Source of the DNA: Mycoplasma sp. CAG:611
Lineage (GTDB): Bacteria > Bacillota_I > Bacilli_A > RF39 > UBA660
Assembly: GCA_000434175.1 (NCBI GenBank)
Contig: HF999778.1
Coordinates: forward strand, 39,553 to 57,396
Direction: 5' to 3'
Length of the DNA: 17,844 bases
The notes below the pieces were generated by a model. It worked only from the letters and a program-made list of their open reading frames with translations. It had not been told where the DNA came from and did no database searches. How positions within the stretch are numbered: the stretch's first letter is position 1; each line of letters begins with the position of its first letter. Below are positions 8,236 to 16,396 of this stretch, one piece after another. The position numbers and the translations under genes were made by a program.

Positions 8236-8280
8236 TTTTTAAATGTTTATTTATACCAATTTAAAAAAAGCATTTAAAAA
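8236..8280. repeat. 10-bp inverted repeat in the intergenic region
   Basis: TTTTTAAATG at 8236-8245 is matched by CATTTAAAAA at 8271-8280, with 25 bases between the arms. It lies between the two terminators. No gene is visible in 8219-8290. The arms are nearly pure A/T, so chance is a real possibility. Confidence 0.35.
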
Positions 8281-8289
8281 TCAATAAAT

Positions 8290-8326
8290 TTAAAAAATAA
8301 AAAGGAGGACCTTTTATAGTCCTCCT
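8290..8326 (-). terminator. Intrinsic terminator of the secretion-like operon, overlapping the virB4-like stop
   Basis: AGGAGGAC and GTCCTCCT form a perfect 8-bp G/C-rich stem (8319-8326 with 8303-8310) around an 8-base loop that contains the TAA stop. A T-rich tract follows (8290-8302). The 5' arm is made of the last Gly codons of the gene. This is the strongest terminator in the window. Confidence 0.93.
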
Positions 8327-10104
8327 CCTGATCCAAATGATTCAAGTTCTTCAGGTGTTAATACAACATTTATTTGCATTCTCCTTGATCCACATACAAA
8401 TAATGCATTACCTTGTGAATATCTTTTAATACTTTCTTTTTCATTATCATTTAAATCTATCAATAAAGATAAATCTTCAACTGCTTGTTTTCTAAGCCCC
8501 ATTACTAAATAGTAACTAGCGTTATCAAATATTGCTTTTCCTTGTGTAATTACTGCTTGTGGTGTAAAGTCACTTGGTTGTTGGGTAATAATTATATTAC
8601 CTGTATTATATTTTCTTGCTCTTCTTTGAATTTGAGCGAGAAAATCTGCCCCAAGAACATTTCCACCGGATAATAATACGTGAGCTTCATCTACCATCAT
8701 TACAGTATTAATACTTGAATCTAGGCATAAACTCCAAGCATATTTTAATACATTAAAGAATAAAGCGTTTCTTATATTTGTATCACTATTCATTAATTCT
8801 TTTATATTAAATACAATAAAATTACTTCTTGGTGATATAGTTGTTTTACCATTAAAATAGAATCTTAATTCGTTTGTTAATGGTCTTATTTTAAGTTCTA
8901 GTCTTTCCATTATATCTCTTTCATGTGTCATATCACTCATTGAAATTAATTTTCCTTTAATTGTAGCATATACATCATCAAAAGTTGGATATTGCTCATG
9001 AGTATATGCAGAAAAATCTGAATTAAAATCTATTCCAAAACGACGATATGTTTCTTGAACTAATTCTACAAACAAATTTAAAATATCTTCTTCAATTGAA
9101 GGATCATAATATTTCATAAAACCTTTTAAGAATTGAAGGGTTTTTGTTAAAACTGTATATCCTAAGCCCTGTTTTATTTCATCTTCATCAGCATCAATTA
9201 TAACTTCAAGTGGGTTAATAAGGCCAAATTGACCTCCTTTTCCTAAGTCAATTACATCTCCCCCAAATGCTTCAGCCATATCTTTAAGTTCGTTTTCAGG
9301 ATCTATTGCTACAATTTTATAACCATTTCTAATAGCACTTCTAAGCATTAATTTTGCTGCAGTTGATTTACCACTTCCAGATGTACCTAGAATTACCATA
9401 TTTGCGTTATTTCTATTATGTTCTTTTCTTGTTTGATACAAGAATTGATTAAATAAAACTACTCCTCCAGAAAAATCTGTTCCAAGAAGTGTTGATGGCC
9501 CTGGATCTTTTATACTATCAAATATAAATGGATACATGGCTGCCATCGTAGGACTTGGTATAATAGTTCCAATTCTTTCTTCAATATCTTGTTTTGGAAA
9601 GAATGGTAAAATTGATTTCAATACTTTTTCTTGTTCAAAACGAAGAGGTATTGCGCGAAGTCCCATCGCATCTAAGTAATTTTTAATAGTCATTTTACGA
9701 GTTTCCAACTCTTCTAATGTATCGGCACATACTACAATATGCATTTGAAAATCAAATATCTTTGATTGTGCGCTTGCAAGTTGTTGAATAAACACTTCTA
9801 ATGTGTCATAATCTTGTCTTATTCTTTCTTGGTTTGTTCTATCTTTTTCTTCTTGATATCTAACCCTTAAATTTGCTAATTCTTTATTAAGCATTTTAGA
9901 TAACATTGAAAAAGGTACAGGAATATGTTTTATAACAAGCTTTACTCCTGGCATATTAGTTATATTAGATAAATATCCTACCCCAATACTTCTTGGATAT
10001 GATACAGCGGTTAAAATACACATATATTTATCGCTTACTACAATATGTCCTGAATTACTAAAATCTAATCCCTTTGGGGCTACTTTACTCTTAAATGTAC
10101 TCAT
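8314..10104 (-). CDS. VirB4-family type IV secretion ATPase, C-terminal part (separate gene)
   Basis: 596 residues. Residues 1-210 are the rest of the VirB4 N-terminal region. The RecA-like ATPase follows: Walker A LGTSGSGKST (239-248), IVAIDPENE (264-272), Walker B TVMMVDEAH (467-475), and RRARKYNTGNIIITQQP (494-510), which carries the conserved Arg and Gln features of the VirB4/TraE/ConE group. It should be a hexameric membrane-associated motor that powers assembly of the pore or transport through it. Its start overlaps the stop of the previous gene by four bases (ATGA), so the two polypeptides should be made together. The C-terminus ends in a Gly-rich tail (FGSGGGL) whose codons form the terminator stem. 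The family also includes the HerA/FtsK motors, but the order with VirB6-like and PrgI-like genes supports VirB4. Confidence 0.93.
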   Translation of the reverse strand: MSTFKSKVAPKGLDFSNSGHIVVSDKYMCILTAVSYPRSIGVGYLSNITNMPGVKLVIKHIPVPFSMLSKMLNKELANLRVRYQEEKDRTNQERIRQDYDTLEVFIQQLASAQSKIFDFQMHIVVCADTLEELETRKMTIKNYLDAMGLRAIPLRFEQEKVLKSILPFFPKQDIEERIGTIIPSPTMAAMYPFIFDSIKDPGPSTLLGTDFSGGVVLFNQFLYQTRKEHNRNNANMVILGTSGSGKSTAAKLMLRSAIRNGYKIVAIDPENELKDMAEAFGGDVIDLGKGGQFGLINPLEVIIDADEDEIKQGLGYTVLTKTLQFLKGFMKYYDPSIEEDILNLFVELVQETYRRFGIDFNSDFSAYTHEQYPTFDDVYATIKGKLISMSDMTHERDIMERLELKIRPLTNELRFYFNGKTTISPRSNFIVFNIKELMNSDTNIRNALFFNVLKYAWSLCLDSSINTVMMVDEAHVLLSGGNVLGADFLAQIQRRARKYNTGNIIITQQPSDFTPQAVITQGKAIFDNASYYLVMGLRKQAVEDLSLLIDLNDNEKESIKRYSQGNALFVCGSRRMQINVVLTPEELESFGSGGGL

Positions 10105-10745
10105 AAAGGCATCACCGTTCCACTTTCAAAATCTCTTCCCCCATTTAAGAAATTGTCTATTATCATTTTTAAATCATCATTTGATGTTTGACTAGCAACC
10201 AAACCACAACTAGCCATTCCATTTATCAAATTACGTACTTTCTTTTGTAAATTATCCATATTCTTTTCTTTAAATAATAGATAATACTCAGTATCAACAA
10301 CATTATTATTTTTAAAATAATCACCCTTATCCATATCTTGAGAAATAAGTTTTCTTATCCTTTGATCTTGTGTCTTATTATACAAAAGTTGTAGTTCTGT
10401 TTCATATACTGTTATATCAACTGGCCTATCTGCTACCATTAACCAAAATTCATAGTCTATTGTATTATAAAAATTCATAAGACCAATTAATGTATTATCC
10501 ATACTACTACCATCTAAGATAAAAATGTTTTTAGGCTGTATTTTTATTCCTGTTACCATTTCTCCTAAATTATTATAGATAATTCCATTACTAATTTTTT
10601 TTACATTAATCCAATTTTCTGTCCATTTTGAATCAACTTTAACAGACTTAGCCATCTTTTTAACATTTTGACTTGAATTATTATTCAAATTTTGATTTTG
10701 CAATTGATTAACCTGACCTACTCCATTATTCATCTGATTGTTCAT
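10101..10745 (-). CDS. VirB4 N-terminal-domain-like protein (split VirB4)
   Basis: 214 residues. Residues 1-30 are Asn/Gln-rich and disordered-looking. The rest (WTENWINVKKISNGIIYNNL, then GEMVTGIKIQPKNIFILDGS, FYNTIDYEFWLMVADRPVDI, then YYLLFKEKNMDNLQKKVRNL) resembles the alpha/beta N-terminal domain of Gram-positive VirB4/TraC proteins. There is no P-loop. It directly precedes the ATPase gene with a 4-base overlap, and its own start overlaps the PrgI-like gene by 20 bases, so all three should be translationally coupled. The simplest reading is that an ancestral virB4 was split. The ATPase gene opens cleanly and both halves are intact, so this looks like a stable two-subunit arrangement rather than a fresh frameshift. 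Start: ATG at 10745, after GGTG; an in-frame ATG at 10733 is also possible. Confidence 0.72.
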   Translation of the reverse strand: MNNQMNNGVGQVNQLQNQNLNNNSSQNVKKMAKSVKVDSKWTENWINVKKISNGIIYNNLGEMVTGIKIQPKNIFILDGSSMDNTLIGLMNFYNTIDYEFWLMVADRPVDITVYETELQLLYNKTQDQRIRKLISQDMDKGDYFKNNNVVDTEYYLLFKEKNMDNLQKKVRNLINGMASCGLVASQTSNDDLKMIIDNFLNGGRDFESGTVMPL

Positions 10746-11049
10746 AAGTATAACACCAACCTCTCCATATATATTTTCTTCTGTTTACAAAGTAATAGTT
10801 GTAAACTTCACCAATTAAAGTTCTTACATTATGATAATTGGGTATTGGGAAAACTAAGAATCCTGCAGTTACAATGGGTATTAATGTAACAATAACAGCC
10901 CATAGTTTTGTTACGGGAAATATCATTAATAAAATTAATGATAATGCCGTACCTACCCCAAATATTATTAAATCAACTGGTTTAAAAAATCCAAATATCA
11001 GTGCACTCCTTTTACTATTAGCAGGCACTAAAAATGTTTGATTCATCAC
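10726..11049 (-). CDS. PrgI-family (VirB3-like) membrane protein
   Basis: 107 residues, the usual length of PrgI proteins, small inner-membrane partners of VirB4 in Gram-positive secretion systems. Two adjacent membrane segments (about 27-45 and 49-66) form a hairpin. They are followed by a family-like tail, NYHNVRTLIGEVYNYYFVNR then RKYIWRG, where the aromatic/Arg pattern near the end is typical. The N-terminus FLVPANSKRSALIFGFFKPVD also fits. The start is GTG at 11049 or ATG at 11046; the GGGTG upstream lies nine bases from the GTG and 12 from the ATG. It sits 25 bases after the VirB6-like gene and overlaps the split virB4 gene. Confidence 0.85.
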   Translation of the reverse strand: MMNQTFLVPANSKRSALIFGFFKPVDLIIFGVGTALSLILLMIFPVTKLWAVIVTLIPIVTAGFLVFPIPNYHNVRTLIGEVYNYYFVNRRKYIWRGWCYTYEQSDE

Positions 11050-11074
11050 TATATATCACACCCTTTTTATTTTA

Positions 11075-13462
11075 TTATTTTGCATTAGCATGTTCATAAT
11101 GGCTGCTACGTGTTGAAGAATTAGAAAATCTAACCTTAGCATCTTCAGCTGTGCTCTTAGTAGCTTTATAAGAATCTGCATTCCCTGCTTCAACATTTGA
11201 GAATTTTTGTAACTCTTCAAAATTATATGAATAATCAGGATCACTAGTAGAAACCTCTTTACCAAGAGTTTTTCCATAATAATCGACTTTTCTATCATAA
11301 GCTTCAATTAAAGCCTTTGTTTGAACATCAGTTTCAGCAGCTTCGTAAATTCCTTTCTTACCTGAAAGTACTTCACTAACACATGTCGCTTTAGTAGAAT
11401 TCATTTTATCAACATAATTTTTTTCGAAATTTGCTATATCCTGTGTTGAAACAGCATTTCCGTTTATATCCTTACCTGTTGAACGCATCAATGCCAAGTT
11501 ATCTCGGTCTTGCTTAAGACCTGCAACATTTTTCTTTAATATTTCTTCTTCTAGTCTTGAATCGACTGCTTTTCGAGCATTAAGTACATCATCATATGCA
11601 CTCTCGACTCTCTTATCTTTCCTATTTGGATCATAGTTATTTCCTAATAAACTGGATAAAAATACGCTACCTCCAGCTGCTCCACCTTCATACATGTCTC
11701 TTCTTTTATTACTAATATCTTTAGCATGTTTAGAGCCTTCTAGAATTTTGCCTTTTGCTCCTCCACTAGCACCTTTAAATATGCTTGATACCCCTGTACC
11801 AAAAGCATTAGCACCCGCTGCAAATCTATTCCAACCGGATTGTCCCTTTGTTGCATGAAACGCTTGCACTCCACCGATTGTTGAACCAACTGCTGCAGCT
11901 GCAGCACCTGCACCGATTCCAAGACCTGTTTTAACCATTTTAAATGCATCACCAAATGAACCTTCCATATTATCTAATCCTAATAATTTTCCTATAAATT
12001 TAGGAGCTTCTTTTGTAAATAATAAACATCCTGCAATTATAACTATTTTTAATATAAATCCTCCTGTAACAGAATCTAATAGTTTCATCATTAAATCCGG
12101 AATAATTAATATAACAAACAATTGTATAAATAAACTAAAATATACTCCTATATATTGTTTTACCCAAGTACCTAGCAGCTTATCATTTGGATTCATGTAA
12201 GAAACAACAGGTATTGGTGCTATAGCTTGTAAGAACACTAATTTTAAATTACGAACAACAACCTCTATCATAATAGCTAATAAAACAGCAATTATTGCCA
12301 ATCCACAAATGAATGCTAGCAACCAATCCATTGAATAAGTTATACCTGAAGAACTTTTTTGTTCATCTTCTATTTGATCAGCCCACCAATCACTTGATTT
12401 TTCACCAGAATATTGTTTTAAAATTGTATCATCAACCTCATCGCTTGGTGACATAAATGTTGATAATGTAATTGTAGCAAATTCAAAACCACTTTCCTCA
12501 ATACTACTATTATCGTACTTACCCTGATCTTTTCTTATCTGTTGTTCTTTTTTATTTTCTATTCCTTCAATACTTTTTTCTACTTCATCAGATTTTGAAG
12601 AATCGCAATAATATTCCACATGAAATCCAGATATACTATCTAAACTATTATCACTATAATCACGTGAAAGTGGAAAATTAAAATAACATGTTGCATTTGT
12701 TAAATGAAAATTTGGTTTTACTCCAGAAACTGACTGACCGACTTGATTTTTATACTTTACAGACACTTTAGTATTTAATCCTTTTAAAGATGTTTCATCT
12801 ATTGAACCTGATATTCCGGTTAACTCTCTTCCACTTGAATTGTAAGTAATAGGAACACTATTAACTAATTTTTCTGCCTCAGCTCTAGTATATTTTTTTG
12901 TAAAGCATCCTTCTCTTATGTTATTAATTATATGCTCTTTTAATGCTGCTTTAATAGTTGCAGTATTATTACAAATATTTTCATTATCCTTATATTTTTT
13001 GCTAACAACACTAACTTCCTGAGTATTAATTAATTGTAAATCGTTTAGTTTAGACATTTCAGCATTACCTGTAGATATAATTTTATATAAAATACCATCT
13101 CGCTCAAGCAAAATAGTTTGTAAATCATTTGTCCACTTAAATACAAAATTTAAAGAAAGAAGTAAAACAATTGATATTAAAATATGCGTAACAAGCTGTC
13201 CTCCACCAACTTTCTTATCATCAAGTTTACTTGGGTCAACTAAATAATTCAATAAAGATACACCTATTCTAAAAAGCATAAAAACGCCAACTAAGACGTA
13301 AACATTAGCTGATATATTATTTAATTTCTCTGCAAGGGGACTATCATTAAATGTATCAACAAGATTCAGCATATCAGTATATATTGCAGCAATAGATCTA
13401 TATAATCCTGCAGCCCATTTTGTTAAAATTCTTCCTGCTCCTAAAAATGATAAAGTTTGCAT
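11075..13462 (-). CDS. VirB6/TrbL-like channel protein with long cytoplasmic tail
   Basis: 795 residues from the ATG at 13462. A GTG at 13471 is only two bases from AGGAAG and is rejected. Layout: an amphipathic N-terminus (1-45), two membrane segments (about 52-74 and 91-108), an ectodomain of about 265 residues (112-378) with four Cys (164, 186, 259, 286) that could form disulfides, then a second membrane block (about 379-421 and 433-483), and a 310-residue soluble tail. The tail starts with a Gly/Ala-rich stretch (512-570) and continues as charged helices. The block LQAIAPIPVVSYMNP and TKEAPKFIGKLLGL fit the conserved region of VirB6/TrbL-type proteins, polytopic inner-membrane channels that contact the substrate. 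It follows the second VirB2-like gene by 16 bases and precedes the PrgI-like gene, as expected. Exact subfamily unknown. Confidence 0.82.
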   Translation of the reverse strand: MQTLSFLGAGRILTKWAAGLYRSIAAIYTDMLNLVDTFNDSPLAEKLNNISANVYVLVGVFMLFRIGVSLLNYLVDPSKLDDKKVGGGQLVTHILISIVLLLSLNFVFKWTNDLQTILLERDGILYKIISTGNAEMSKLNDLQLINTQEVSVVSKKYKDNENICNNTATIKAALKEHIINNIREGCFTKKYTRAEAEKLVNSVPITYNSSGRELTGISGSIDETSLKGLNTKVSVKYKNQVGQSVSGVKPNFHLTNATCYFNFPLSRDYSDNSLDSISGFHVEYYCDSSKSDEVEKSIEGIENKKEQQIRKDQGKYDNSSIEESGFEFATITLSTFMSPSDEVDDTILKQYSGEKSSDWWADQIEDEQKSSSGITYSMDWLLAFICGLAIIAVLLAIMIEVVVRNLKLVFLQAIAPIPVVSYMNPNDKLLGTWVKQYIGVYFSLFIQLFVILIIPDLMMKLLDSVTGGFILKIVIIAGCLLFTKEAPKFIGKLLGLDNMEGSFGDAFKMVKTGLGIGAGAAAAAVGSTIGGVQAFHATKGQSGWNRFAAGANAFGTGVSSIFKGASGGAKGKILEGSKHAKDISNKRRDMYEGGAAGGSVFLSSLLGNNYDPNRKDKRVESAYDDVLNARKAVDSRLEEEILKKNVAGLKQDRDNLALMRSTGKDINGNAVSTQDIANFEKNYVDKMNSTKATCVSEVLSGKKGIYEAAETDVQTKALIEAYDRKVDYYGKTLGKEVSTSDPDYSYNFEELQKFSNVEAGNADSYKATKSTAEDAKVRFSNSSTRSSHYEHANAK

Positions 13463-13478
13463 ATATTTCACTTCCTAA

Positions 13479-13859
13479 CTATTTAATGCCACAGGTATCT
13501 AAACCCTTACCCATTAAATCTAATATTAAATTTACTATTGTAGGAACAAACATAATTATTATTCCTACTATTATTCTTTTTACTGCATTAGATTGTGCTT
13601 CTTTTATTTGTTTTTCTTCCCCTGCCATTACTGCTTGTACCATATCTTTAGTAATAAGTACAACAAGAAGTACCGGAGTAACTACTCTTAATGCAGTCCA
13701 CACAGACTGTAAAACTTTTTGTTGATTAGGACTTAATACACTACATCCATCTAAAACCTGTACTCCTGAAAATGCATTAACACATTCATTTATACTAAAA
13801 AATATAAATAAACCACAAACTAACATAATACATATATTAATAAATAAACTTTTTTTCAT
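13479..13859 (-). CDS. VirB2/TrbC-like pilin-type subunit, copy 2
   Basis: 126 residues from the ATG at 13859, preceded by GAGGTGA. The in-frame extension to 13922 crosses the promoter and is rejected. A signal peptide is clear: MKKS, a hydrophobic core (about 6-22) and a likely cut after VNA (29). The mature part has two membrane segments (about 57-73 and 94-115) joined by the charged loop AVMAGEEKQIKEAQ (76-89), the topology of VirB2/TrbC subunits. The loop and the second segment closely resemble those of the product at 16453-16806, so the two are paralogs. Cys lie at 39 and 123 of the preprotein. It has its own promoter inside a long hairpin and is followed closely by the VirB6-like gene. 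VirB2 proteins form the pilus or surface filament; in Gram-positive systems the filament may be short or absent. Confidence 0.8.
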   Translation of the reverse strand: MKKSLFINICIMLVCGLFIFFSINECVNAFSGVQVLDGCSVLSPNQQKVLQSVWTALRVVTPVLLVVLITKDMVQAVMAGEEKQIKEAQSNAVKRIIVGIIIMFVPTIVNLILDLMGKGLDTCGIK

Positions 13860-13893
13860 ATATAAGTTCACCTCATATCTCTTTACTAATAAA

Positions 13894-13942
13894 ATTATAA
13901 CAAAAAAGTAAACAAATAACAATTGTTTTTTGCTTACTTTTT
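13894..13942 (-). promoter_or_regulatory. Terminator/promoter hairpin, copy 2 (before pilin copy 2)
   Basis: Minus strand TTGTTA (13917-13922), 17-base spacer, TATAAT (13894-13899). The same bases form a nearly perfect palindrome: 20-base arms (13903-13922 and 13923-13942) with one mismatch and one G-U pair, followed by T-rich sequence. It can therefore end transcripts from the lipoprotein gene and start transcripts of the next gene. The 25-base core is the same as that at 16402-16426 except for one base. Confidence 0.7.
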
Positions 13943-13970
13943 AATAATTATTTATATTTCTTTTTATTTA

Positions 13971-14618
13971 TTAAATAGAATCATTTTTTACTAATTTATA
14001 TTTATATATATGATATAAGAAATAACCAACTACGATTAATAAACAAGCAACGCCTAATATTATTAATGTATTTTTATTATTTACTTCTTTGTTATTAAAA
14101 TCTACTTCCATATTAATATTTGATAAATTATTTTTATTTATATTCCATATATAAGTATTTTTTTCTACTTTAGTAGCATTATTATTTACTACTTTATAAT
14201 TAGTAGTTACATTTATATTAACATTATTTAAAATATTATATTTATCATAGCAATTAAAACCACTTGCGGTTATTTTCAACACATTATTTTCATAAATTAT
14301 ACTTTGATTATCATAACATCTTGCAATTAATGTATCCCAAGTATAACTAGCTAATTCATATGATTTTGATGCTTTTAATGGATTACTATTTATATTATTA
14401 TTAATAGTAAAATAACTTAAAACTTCACTATCAAATTCTTTATCTAGCAAGTTTTGTTCAATTGTTTTATAAACTGTTCCATTGGATAGTTCACTACTAT
14501 CCATATTAATAATATATTTTTGATTAATATTATCTTTATCTATATTAACATTAATTGTAGCATTACACCCTGTTGTTAACATTACTAATCCAATTAAAAC
14601 TAAAATTTTCTTTTTCAT
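13971..14618 (-). CDS. LppM-like lipoprotein with C-terminal membrane anchor
   Basis: 215 residues from the ATG at 14618, which overlaps the stop of the CHAP gene by one base (TAATG) and has AGGAG eight bases upstream. The longer frame to 14702 lies wholly inside the CHAP gene and is rejected. A lipoprotein signal peptide ends in the lipobox LTTGC (Cys 18). The ectodomain is beta-rich and Asn-rich, with Cys near 100 and 121. The segment TTNYKVVNNNATKVEKN followed by TYIWNIN resembles the end of LppM/DUF3153 domains. A C-terminal membrane segment (about 183-205) with a basic tail follows, so the protein would be held in the membrane at both ends. Its place in the operon suggests an accessory role in the secretion-like machine, perhaps scaffolding outside the membrane, where VirB7/VirB8-like parts are otherwise missing. 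That role is inference. Confidence 0.7.
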   Translation of the reverse strand: MKKKILVLIGLVMLTTGCNATINVNIDKDNINQKYIINMDSSELSNGTVYKTIEQNLLDKEFDSEVLSYFTINNNINSNPLKASKSYELASYTWDTLIARCYDNQSIIYENNVLKITASGFNCYDKYNILNNVNINVTTNYKVVNNNATKVEKNTYIWNINKNNLSNINMEVDFNNKEVNNKNTLIILGVACLLIVVGYFLYHIYKYKLVKNDSI

Positions 14619-16363
14619 TAACACTCTCCTAAAATATGAATATATCCTAAAAATCCTCGATAATTTGAAAGGTATGATTTTGTATAGGTATGATACCAAC
14701 ACATCTCATTTCCATAATGGTTACATTCAAATACATTAACATTATCACCTGCAACACTTATAACAGCCATTACATGCCCACATGGTGATGTTCCACATGT
14801 TGCGCTACTATAACTCGAAACCCAAACAGAACCAGGTGTTGGTGTTTGATCCGCTTTAAATCCATCTTTTCCTAAGCTATTATTTCGTATCCAATAATCA
14901 ACAGCATTACCACGAATTCTATCGAATTTCATCCAAGCAGCTTTATCTAATTTTGGTAAAAAACTATTAAAATATCTATAAACACCTGCAGCACATTGTG
15001 CAGTTCCTGGCCCTTTTGCTGATATATTAGAACTTCCACATACTAAGCTTGTATATTCTCCTTCAGGAGTTCCAAAATAACTATTATTGTAGGCTAATTG
15101 TTTTGCTGCCTTTCTTCCTATATATTTTGTTTTAGAAACACATTTATTATCCAATAACTTTTTAATATCTTCATTTGATGCCGTTCCTCTTGTTGTTTTT
15201 ATTGCATCTTCGTCTTCGCAAATTTCCCCTGCAGCTTCATATCCAAACATTAAATTAGGATCAATATACTTTCCATCTTCAGTTATTTCAAAATGCATAA
15301 CATCTTTCCCTGCTAATGATAAGGTTGTTTCTTTTACAACAAGATAATTTTCTTTAGTATCTTTAAACAGAGTACCATAATTATAATATTTTGTAATATA
15401 TTCCTTATTATTATATCTATTTTCCTCATTTAAATTATGATTTATTTCAATATAATCATTATTTACAGTAGTGATTGTTCCAGGTTGACTTGAGCGTATT
15501 TTCGTTCCTTCAGTTATTTTTACGTCTATTCCATTATTGAAAATTGCTTCATATATTGGAGCTTTTTCTTCAACTTCTGTTTCGTGTGGTATGCTAACTG
15601 TCCCTTCTGGTGTATCGTAATTAGAATAAACAGTTTTTTTCACTTTAGTTACCTCGTATTCTCCTGTTTCTTTTAAATACCATCCAAATGTTCTTACTAC
15701 TTGTGCATTTTCTTCTGGTGTTATTTCTCCTGTACTATATACAAAATCTTCTGTTATATTGTGTAAAGTTGTATGAATCGCAGTTCCTCCTACTAAAGCA
15801 ATTATTAAAATAAGTATTAAAGAACATCCTAATAAAATTAAACCACCATATAATTTGACTTTTTTAAGTAATAATTTTGCTGGATTTAATTTTTCTTCTA
15901 ATTTTTTATTTAATTTTTTTAATGGATTTTTTTCATCTATTTTTTTCTTTAATTTATTTAATGGATTTTTTTCATCTATTTTTTCTTTTAAACTTTGTTT
16001 TTTATCTTTTTTACCATCGTCTTTTTTGCTTTTTTCTTTTTTATCATCATCCTTTTTAGTGCCTTCTTCATCTTTATTTTTATCTAAAGGATTATTCGAA
16101 TTATCACTTCCAGGTAACTGATTAGGTGCACCTGTTGAATTAGGATTTTGATTTTTAGGTTCAGGTATTTCTGGTTCTTTTTTAGTATCATCTAATTCTT
16201 TATTAGAACTTTGCAAACCATGATTCTTAATATCTTTAAAATCTTTTATTCCTGATTTTACTCCCCCATACATACCTTGCCCAAATTGCGTTACTGCATT
16301 GCCTGCTTTATTTAATCCCTGATTTACCTCTTCCTCATTTAAATAAGATTCTTGGTCTTCCAT
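14618..16363 (-). CDS. Membrane-anchored cell-wall hydrolase: degenerate LytM/M23 plus CHAP domain
   Basis: 581 residues from the ATG at 16363, after GGTGG. The TTG at 16381 has no ribosome site. Residues 1-170 are cytoplasmic and mostly disordered: Pro/Asn-rich, then an Asp/Lys-rich run, then a 13-residue repeat (KIDEKNPLNKLKK at 129-141). One membrane segment spans 172-195. Residues about 265-375 resemble an M23 (LytM) domain, but the zinc/catalytic pattern is lost: Asn 276 replaces the first His, Asp 280 and His 357 remain, and Val 355 replaces the His of HLHFEI. Residues 450-578 are a CHAP amidase/endopeptidase domain with Cys 457 (AQCAAGVYRYF), His 530 (CGHVMAVISV) and a likely acidic or Asn residue in VFECNHYG. 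It probably cuts peptidoglycan to let the secretion apparatus through, as VirB1/TcpG/CwlT-type enzymes do, with the dead LytM part as a binding or regulatory module. Confidence 0.88.
   Translation of the reverse strand: MEDQESYLNEEEVNQGLNKAGNAVTQFGQGMYGGVKSGIKDFKDIKNHGLQSSNKELDDTKKEPEIPEPKNQNPNSTGAPNQLPGSDNSNNPLDKNKDEEGTKKDDDKKEKSKKDDGKKDKKQSLKEKIDEKNPLNKLKKKIDEKNPLKKLNKKLEEKLNPAKLLLKKVKLYGGLILLGCSLILILIIALVGGTAIHTTLHNITEDFVYSTGEITPEENAQVVRTFGWYLKETGEYEVTKVKKTVYSNYDTPEGTVSIPHETEVEEKAPIYEAIFNNGIDVKITEGTKIRSSQPGTITTVNNDYIEINHNLNEENRYNNKEYITKYYNYGTLFKDTKENYLVVKETTLSLAGKDVMHFEITEDGKYIDPNLMFGYEAAGEICEDEDAIKTTRGTASNEDIKKLLDNKCVSKTKYIGRKAAKQLAYNNSYFGTPEGEYTSLVCGSSNISAKGPGTAQCAAGVYRYFNSFLPKLDKAAWMKFDRIRGNAVDYWIRNNSLGKDGFKADQTPTPGSVWVSSYSSATCGTSPCGHVMAVISVAGDNVNVFECNHYGNEMCWYHTYTKSYLSNYRGFLGYIHILGEC
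15921..15998 (-). repeat. 39-bp tandem repeat inside the CHAP gene
   Basis: Two copies with a 39-base period (15921-15959 and 15960-15998) encode the 13-residue units KIDEKNPLNKLKK and KIDEKNPLKKLNK. A third, diverged unit (KLEEKLNPAKLLL) runs into the membrane segment. The array may change copy number by slippage without a frameshift and would alter the length of the cytoplasmic stalk. Confidence 0.75.
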
Positions 16364-16396
16364 TATATCACCACCCAACAAGTAATTACTATAATT

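Noticed and set aside
11056..11307. Minus-strand open frame at the end of the VirB6-like gene.
   Set aside because: It lies in another frame of that gene, lacks a ribosome site and has no coherent composition. The same applies to the frame at 11740-11955.
14619..14702. N-terminal extension of the lipoprotein.
   Set aside because: It overlaps the CHAP gene, lacks a ribosome site and would bury the lipoprotein signal peptide. The ATG at 14618 has AGGAG and gives a normal lipobox.
15855..16121. Plus-strand open frames rich in Phe, Ser and Leu.
   Set aside because: They are the antisense shadow of the Lys/Asp-rich repeat region of the CHAP gene and have no ribosome site.
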